Positions 59,001 through 64,000 of a stretch of 64,000 bases of DNA are shown piece by piece. The position numbers and the translations under genes are program-made. The first letter of the stretch is position 1; each line of letters begins with the position of its first letter. This stretch comes from Thereva unica (Eukaryota; Arthropoda; Insecta; Diptera; Therevidae). Below the pieces are notes generated by a model. It saw only the letters and a list, made by a program, of their open reading frames with translations. It did not search any database and had not been told where the DNA came from. The DNA lies in NCBI GenBank assembly GCA_949987705.1, contig OX465282.1:82386070-82450069 (forward strand), written 5' to 3'.

Positions 59001-61302
59001 CGTTGCAACCAAGAGAAATATCTTGTCACAAGTCGCTTCATTATACGATCCATTGGGATGGCTCGCACCTATTCTGATTACTGCAAAAATAATAATGCAG
59101 TCATTATGGATAACTGGTCATGCTTGGGATCAACCAGTATCAAGCTCAATAGAGAATCAATGGAGTACATTTAAAACGGATCTACAGCATTTAAAAACTC
59201 TGCGTATTCCAAGATGGGTCGGATACTCCAAAACGGCAAATATGCAGCTACATGGGTTCTGCGATGCGTCATCCAGAGCATATGCAGCCGTCTTGTATTT
59301 AAGAGTGGAGACGGATAATGGAGAAATTACATCACACTTACTCACTTCCAAGACCAGAGTGGCGCCCACAAAGCCCACAACGATTCCTCGATTGGAGCTA
59401 AATGCAGCTGTACTCTTGGCTAGATTACTGCAGACCACCCTAGACGATATGCAACTACTACACATGCCCATATATGCCTGGACCGATTCTATGATAACTC
59501 TGCAATGGGTGAAAGAACATCCGGCTAAATGGAAGACTTATGTTGCTAACCGCGTCGTCGAAATACAGGAAACGATACGATATGATCAATGGCGGCACGT
59601 ACCCACTAAAGACAATCCAGCGGATATAGCTTCAAGAGGCATCACAGTTTCTAATTTGGTCAACCACCAGCTGTGGTGGAACGGACCAAGTTGGTTGATT
59701 TGCAATTCCGATCAATGGCCAAAAACTCAGAACATACCAAGCAATACGGAATGCGAAGTGAAACGTTCAGCCACAGTTAATTTCCTAGCTCAATTGGAAG
59801 ACAATATTCTGCTACGATATTCAACCATCACACGGCTCACACATATTATTGCCCTCCTCTTACGATTTAGACATAACTGCAAAAATATACATGCAAAACG
59901 GGTTAGTTACATATCCACAACTGAATACCAGGAAGCACAGACCACTATCTTGCGGCTTGTACAAAAAATCGAATTTGCCGATGATTACGCGAAGCTCCTC
60001 CATAAACAACCACTAGCGCGCACCAGTCGTCTGCTTAAGCTGACTCCATTTATGGATAAGGATGGTCTAATACGATTAGGAGGCAGATTATCAAACGCAG
60101 CATTAACACATGACGCCAAGCACCCAATCATCCTTCCGCAGGAGCACCAAGTGACACATATGATCATCGATCAACTACACTTAGCAACTCTTCATGGAGG
60201 AACGTCACTCGTTCTAGCTACCAGTCGCCAAAAATATTGGATTCTGGATGCTAGACGATGCGTTACGAGTAGAATACATAAATGTGTCACTTGTGCCAGA
60301 CATCGAGGTCAGACTATGACACAGTTGATGGGGGACTTACCAGCACCCAGAGTCAATATCACCAACCCATTCACTAAAATAGGAATAGACTACGCTGGCC
60401 CAATAATAATCAAGACTTCGCCGTTACGCAATGCTAAACTACAAAAAGCTTACATCTGTGTTATCATCTGCCTAGCGACCAGAGCCATTCACATCGAGTT
60501 GGTGTCAGATCTCTCTACGATGGCCTTCATTGCAGCATTAAAACGCTTTATTGGCAGAAGAGGATTACCATCAGACATATACTCCGACTGTGGCTCCAAT
60601 TTTATAGGAGCGAAAACCATATTGGATAAAGAAGTACGACAAGCCATAAAAGACGCTAATCCAAACGCTGTACAATACTTGGCAATGAAACAGATCACTT
60701 GGCACTTCAACCCACCAGCGGCTCCCCACTTTGGAGGAATCTGGGAAGCGGGGGTGAAATCAATAAAACATCACTTGCGTAGAACGCTAGGAAACTCAAT
60801 TTATACCTTTGAGGAATACGCAACCGTCCTCAATCAAGTTGAAGCTTGCTTAAACTCACGACCCTTATGTAGTGTAAGAAATGATCCAGACGAATCCTTT
60901 GTTCTTACCCCGGGGCATTTTTTGATTGGGCGAGCACTCAATGCAATACCAGAGCCAAATATAGAAAATAACATGTCATTATCACGGCGATGGAAATTGA
61001 TACAAGATATAGTTAAAAAATTCTGGAATACATGGTCCAAAGATTACCTCAATCAGTTGCAACAACGGCCAAAATGGCAAAGAGAGCAACCGAATCTCCA
61101 AATAGGCGACATTGTGCTTATAAAACAAGAAACCACAGCACCAACAAATTGGCCACTCGCCATCGTGGAAAAAACATTTCCAGGACCTGACGGCTTGACA
61201 CGGGTGGTACAAGTCAGAACCGGCCGCAGCAGCTTTCAAAGACCGATAACGAAGATTTGCCGCTTGCCAACAGAGCAACATACAAGCACAAGGGATAACT
61301 AA
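56065..61302 (+). CDS. BEL4 Gag-Pol polyprotein, intact (1745 aa)
   Basis: One uninterrupted frame from ATG 56065. It has a BEL Gag domain (~130-300; LPRISLPKYNGNYDMWRSFHD), zinc motifs (CPACNSKHFIAFC, CLNCFSRQHTINNC, CRKCNQKHH) and protease CLIDPGSEASFI (Asp ~481). Reverse transcriptase has MNADIEKMYRMI (Asp ~813) and YVDD at ~889. RNase H has HGFCDASSRAYAAV (Asp ~1067). The integrase has an H2C2 finger (HGGTSL...CVTC) and triad Asp ~1442 (GIDYAGPI), Asp ~1508 (SDCGSNF) and Glu ~1561 (GIWEAGV). The C-terminus ends RPITKICRLP, like BEL1 and BEL3. Spacing of the last two catalytic residues equals that of BEL1. All catalytic residues are present. A second ORF follows 38 bp later. Confidence 0.95.
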   Translation: MATLQQLCRKQSMLRNRLEKFVENGKKTAIAKRSYGYYQSRINDYKALWEEFCNNDLAINEAALDNPVEVPVEYLRLDRYSEMEIKYAEHMGELLDGLQRNAPNTSSEPGTTPAIRTPELQQIGTQHDIQLPRISLPKYNGNYDMWRSFHDVFVSLVHSNPKLTAVQKLHYLKECLVGEAESLLRHVPTTNDDYYPAWTKLKERYENKRILVNHQLKTFLSIAKLSTETSKGLKSLIDTTTECLQQLKALGVDTSSWDAILIYLLVQRLPFTTLRLWEEEQGSTQALPTCAQFKAFLTTRLRVLESIADVVVSKPASKPNPHIKRETFHTHHTINQNGCPACNSKHFIAFCRKFKSMNADARRKIIQTAGCCLNCFSRQHTINNCPSKYRCRKCNQKHHTTLHPKSRRESTGSTASKGNLHEGGNIPNKSPTAPKIHSANEAEHPIQTFLATKNRRALLATARVMVYSKQGTGKLLRCLIDPGSEASFITDDACRQLRATPTNTEVEITGLNLAPAGTSNQKVSLSLRSCYQTERAVKEEFLIIDRITNPLPTTTTRKGNWQHLKNLQLADPAFWKTGSIDALLGVRAYVKILENGIRRGDDTSPTAIKTMFGWILMGPITATVGDQVAAFTTSTADLKIDNLLKRFWEIEETPSRKILTPEDETCQQIFHKTHIRKANGSYQVALPFVENKAPILGQSRPQAMNRFLALQRQFTKKPQLKDEYTKCLDEYIDLGHMEAVDTPTNDEEHYYIPHHAVFKDSSTTKLRVVFDASAKTTSGKSLNDHLLVGPTLQPKLFATLLNWRKYKVAMNADIEKMYRMISIHPDHQNFQRIIWQHPQTRLPQDYKLKTVTFGTACAPYLAIRTLQQLAEDERETWPLAYTAIYNNFYVDDLLSGADNVEEAKLLQQELRSITKAGGFKLRKWTSNYPALLEDIPQEDRELKSTLTLVSDDVVKTLGVRWHPGPDYFSFVVNPLPEYAVATKRNILSQVASLYDPLGWLAPILITAKIIMQSLWITGHAWDQPVSSSIENQWSTFKTDLQHLKTLRIPRWVGYSKTANMQLHGFCDASSRAYAAVLYLRVETDNGEITSHLLTSKTRVAPTKPTTIPRLELNAAVLLARLLQTTLDDMQLLHMPIYAWTDSMITLQWVKEHPAKWKTYVANRVVEIQETIRYDQWRHVPTKDNPADIASRGITVSNLVNHQLWWNGPSWLICNSDQWPKTQNIPSNTECEVKRSATVNFLAQLEDNILLRYSTITRLTHIIALLLRFRHNCKNIHAKRVSYISTTEYQEAQTTILRLVQKIEFADDYAKLLHKQPLARTSRLLKLTPFMDKDGLIRLGGRLSNAALTHDAKHPIILPQEHQVTHMIIDQLHLATLHGGTSLVLATSRQKYWILDARRCVTSRIHKCVTCARHRGQTMTQLMGDLPAPRVNITNPFTKIGIDYAGPIIIKTSPLRNAKLQKAYICVIICLATRAIHIELVSDLSTMAFIAALKRFIGRRGLPSDIYSDCGSNFIGAKTILDKEVRQAIKDANPNAVQYLAMKQITWHFNPPAAPHFGGIWEAGVKSIKHHLRRTLGNSIYTFEEYATVLNQVEACLNSRPLCSVRNDPDESFVLTPGHFLIGRALNAIPEPNIENNMSLSRRWKLIQDIVKKFWNTWSKDYLNQLQQRPKWQREQPNLQIGDIVLIKQETTAPTNWPLAIVEKTFPGPDGLTRVVQVRTGRSSFQRPITKICRLPTEQHTSTRDN

Positions 61303-61340
61303 CTCCATAGTTGGCAACGTTCGTGATCGTCTTGTTAAAT

Positions 61341-61919
61341 ATGAGTGAATACGACTATACTGAAGAAGATTTAGCGGCAGTGGAAGATAGCTTCCTGTCT
61401 GCCGGCAGCCCTTATTTGGACCTCGACTGTGACTTCACTATCGATTTGTCAACCCCATCACCACCAGCATCTGCCTCGGAAACACCAACATCTTGTCCAG
61501 GTCCTAGTACCGAGGAGCCTCCGAAAAAACAAACACAACCCCCTATCTTAGAGAAACCAGCCATCATCAATGGGAGGTTCTACTACAATTTGGAGAGGCT
61601 CACACCAACAACTAACCTGACCGAGCTAGCCCAACGTGCGAACAACTGTTTCCAGCGCTTTGTCACCCGTGAAGGCGAAGATTTATACCTACCTCGGAGT
61701 ATAATCCAACGGATTAAGTTCAATCGAGTCCGAGAGACAAGGAAAAAGGAAATCACCGTCAGTTTACCCAACACCTATCAGGCACGGCTCCAGGTCAAGG
61801 CAGATGGACGTATAGTGTTTCATCACCACCACAAAAGAGGCTTGAAAAAGCTGAAAGAAAGGTTGAACTTGAGAGTTCAACGCGGGGGAGAATGTTCGGC
61901 CCCGAACACAACAACCTGA
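61341..61919 (+). CDS. BEL4 accessory ORF2, 192 aa, no known domain
   Basis: An intact ORF between pol and the 3' LTR. ATG 61341 is preferred over the upstream 61311 because the protein then begins with a clean acidic segment (SEYDYTEEDLAAVEDSF). The layout is an acidic N-terminus (~1-35), a Pro/Ser/Thr-rich linker (~36-75), and a basic, structured C-terminal region (~80-180) with FYYNLERLT, LPRSIIQRIKFNRVRETRKK and HHHHKRGLKKLKERLNLRV. The stop lies 27 bases inside the LTR. It sits where env would be, but it has no signal peptide or membrane segment, so it is not an envelope protein. An acidic/basic two-part nucleic-acid-binding or regulatory role is possible (inference). Confidence 0.65.
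   Translation: MSEYDYTEEDLAAVEDSFLSAGSPYLDLDCDFTIDLSTPSPPASASETPTSCPGPSTEEPPKKQTQPPILEKPAIINGRFYYNLERLTPTTNLTELAQRANNCFQRFVTREGEDLYLPRSIIQRIKFNRVRETRKKEITVSLPNTYQARLQVKADGRIVFHHHHKRGLKKLKERLNLRVQRGGECSAPNTTT
61881..61892 (+). promoter_or_regulatory. BEL4 polypurine tract
   Basis: CGCGGGGGAGAA directly precedes the 3' LTR TG, the usual plus-strand primer position. It also encodes part of ORF2. Confidence 0.65.
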
Positions 61920-64000
61920 AAGGGGACAGGATTCAAACAAAAAAAAAACACAACACATATAAAATATAAATATAATTTGTCCTAAGAAGTTATAAACTTA
62001 ATCTAATTATCCTAATTCTAAGACTTAAAAATATAAATTAAAAATAAACTTAAAAAACGAATTTGAAATAAACTTAAAAACTACATCTAACTTATAAGGC
62101 ATGCTGAAATAGAGAAATATATATGTAAACAATACAATGAATTTTCATAAATAAAAAAAAAAATCTGAAAAAAAGAAAATAACCAACTACGAATTAAAAA
62201 TTATTCTCTGAAACATAAGGAAAAAATAAATAATAACCCTGAAATATAAAATGATAAAAAAGCTGAAATTACAAATGAACCTGAAATAAATGCTTATAGA
62301 GTAATTAATCAACGATACTTACCAAGCCCCTATAGCATACTGGAGGCTACTTCATTTCGGAGCACCGGCAAGTTGAAACTTGTCTTTTTACCTAAAACCC
62401 TAAAAATGAATGAAATTATTAATAAAATATTAAAAACAAACTATAAGATTATACTTACCTGCGATATTTAGCTGAAACAAGACAAGCAGAATTAATAAAT
62501 TTGAAATTAATTGAAGGTCAAAAAACAACAACAACAACCACACGCAGAACGTAAACAAACCGAATTCAAACAATTAACACATAAAAAGCACATCCAAGTT
62601 AAGGAAACTTGCGCAATATGTGCTACATATCATTTCACCTGTACAATATGTGTCTATTTCACACATTACAGGTGAAAAATAGCATTTTTAGGTGGAAAAT
62701 GACGGATATAACCTATCATTTTTATCCACCTATTTTCACACAAGAAAACACAATTTCCGACACCTACAACACACACAACTTTTCACAGGTGAACAATAAA
62801 CACACCACATCACGTTACTTACCTGAAAGGTCAGGAAAAACAGGTGAAAAACACTAAAATATCACTCGCGACATACACAAAACTTCGCCCGGCAAAGAAA
62901 CGTCAAATTTTATGTTTCATATGAAAATGACATATGAAACTTATGTAGAATTTCGCGCGGATTCTAATGGTGACATTAAAAACATCGAAAAGGATACGCG
63001 TAAAAAGATATTTTAATAATAATATTTCTCCATAAGGTTAAGGAGAAAGAAAGAGAAAATAAACTTATGAAATTAAAGCGAGACAAGAATAGTTGTGTAC
63101 AAAATGGAGAAAGGAAATTATTTATGGCCATTTTAGGGAATAAAAATATCCCTGCAATAAAAATCGACAAAAAAGAGAAAAACAGTCGAAAAAATATAAA
63201 GAAAAATTAGAATAATTATTTTAAATACAGTACAAATAATTACTATTACAATTGGCCTCTAAATTCGGTGAAAGTTAATAATTTTACGCTGCCGATAAGG
63301 CAGTTCGCAACAAGGAAATAAAATTTCCTTAAGGACACCGTTATCTTTGGACTATAAAAACGCGGACGCATCCTTAGTCGGCCTCTCTCAATTTTCAGCT
63401 ACGCAGGGAACTCTCCAAACCAATAGGAAGGTGAGAGTTTTACATGCAATATTAATTTCTGAAAATTTTTGATAGCAAGCAGGAAATTTTCTCGCACACC
63501 ACTAAGTGGAAGGCGGAAAATTTCACATGCTCTTGTTGTTGTATTGTGTTTAATTTGGTAGCGGGCAGCAAATTTTCGCGCACACCACAACGTGGAAGGC
63601 GGAAAATTTTACCTGCATGTTTTTGTTGTAAATTTGATTTATAAAGAGCAGTGAACGCATAGGCACACCACTTTGTGGAAGGCTAAGGTTCTGCCTGCAC
63701 TTTATTCACTTTGTTTTTGTCTCACGTAGAATAGATAAAAAGCAGTAAATTCATGCGCATACCATTTTATGGAAGGCCAGAATTTATCTGCTATTAAATT
63801 TGTGTTCGCGTATCAGTCGTAGAAATTAGCAGTGAGTTTCTGCACACCGCTTACTGGCGGAAGGTGGCAAATTCTGCATGCTTGTTTGTGTTTAGAAAAT
63901 ATTAGAATTCAAACAATCGCAGTGGATTCCTGTGCATACCATTAATGGAAGGCCGGAATTCTGCCTGCATTTGAAACATATTAAACACGTAGTAAGAGAA
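61893..64000 (+). repeat. BEL4 3' LTR (cut by window end)
   Basis: Matches the 5' LTR from its first base at an offset of 8261, dropping to 8260 after a one-base difference in an A-run. The last ~240 bp are outside the window. It repeats the hairpin array from 63403 to ~63968. Confidence 0.9.
63403..63968 (+). ncRNA. BEL4 hairpin array, 3' LTR copy
   Basis: The same seven stem-loops as at 55143-55708, at offset 8260, with no sequence change noticed. Confidence 0.7.

Larger units (their letters stand above)
53632..64000 (+). mobile_element. BEL/Pao retrotransposon 'BEL4', intact, long LTRs
   Basis: The element starts TGTTCGGCC at 53632. The 5' flank ATAGC (53627-53631) is the expected 5-bp duplication, but the right flank is outside the window. 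The 5' LTR ends at 55980 (2349 bp) and the 3' LTR starts at 61893. A tRNA-Gln primer site, intact gag-pol, an extra 3' ORF and a polypurine tract are present. LTRs differ by very few bases (one C/T near 54119/62379, one A-run length), so insertion is recent. It interrupts a PolB gene. Confidence 0.93.

Noticed and set aside
61341..61919. BEL4 ORF2 as an envelope gene
   Set aside because: No signal peptide, membrane segment or fusion-peptide-like stretch, despite its position.

Overview
This is eukaryotic, almost certainly arthropod (probably insect) nuclear DNA. The sequence shows five LTR retrotransposons, with primer-binding sites matching animal tRNA-Ser, -Tyr, -Phe and -Gln 3' ends, a Transib DNA transposon, an RTE-type LINE and hAT-like and foldback MITEs. 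There are no bacterial operon signals. Beneath the transposons lies an endogenous large-dsDNA-virus fragment of the nudivirus/baculovirus class (Naldaviricetes, Lefavirales). It is recognised from a lef-8-like RNA polymerase subunit and an Ac81-like membrane protein among tightly packed, overlapping, intronless ORFs.

Layout. 1-1172: 3' end of an errantivirus (env C-terminus plus LTR). 1173-4938: viral block 1 (48-aa ORF, lef-8-like gene with a frameshift, 43-aa membrane ORF, C-terminal half of gene A). 4939-22940: minus-strand Ty3/Gypsy element (TSD CGCA), whose right LTR is split by an intact plus-strand BEL/Pao element, 'BEL1' (13065-21445, TSD TTGTT). 22941-24418: viral block 2 (N-terminal part of gene A, gene B, tail of gene C). 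24419-32028: decayed BEL/Pao element 'BEL2' (TSD TACAT) carrying a Transib insertion at 27659-29553. 32029-35255: viral block 3 (gene C, 92-aa ORF, Cys-rich gene E, Ac81-like gene, gene F). 35256-44289: minus-strand BEL/Pao 'BEL3' (TSD AGGCT) with two frameshifts and a hAT-like MITE in one LTR. 44290-45290: viral block 4 (start of gene F, gene G, a 25-bp satellite, an ORF remnant). 45290-53631: minisatellites, host-like AT-rich DNA, a ~0.9-kb-armed palindrome holding a LINE and a foldback MITE, and a protein-primed-type PolB (polinton/adintovirus-like) gene. 53632-64000: 'BEL4', an apparently intact BEL/Pao element with 2.35-kb LTRs and an extra 3' ORF; its 3' LTR runs off the window.

How the parts relate. 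Target-site duplications show that the four viral blocks were contiguous (about 9.5 kb). Three viral genes (A, C, F) are each interrupted in frame by a different LTR element, and lef-8 has an indel, so this looks like a decaying paleovirus and not a domesticated gene set. No restored viral gene or protein is written here.

The most novel-looking signal is not protein coding. The LTRs of both intact BEL elements (BEL1 and BEL4) carry tandem arrays of small hairpins. Their stems change in a compensatory way while the loop or neck motifs stay constant, as expected for functional structured RNA in the retroelement transcript. The two families use different hairpin designs. All similarity calls were made by eye from recognised motifs; no database search was run.
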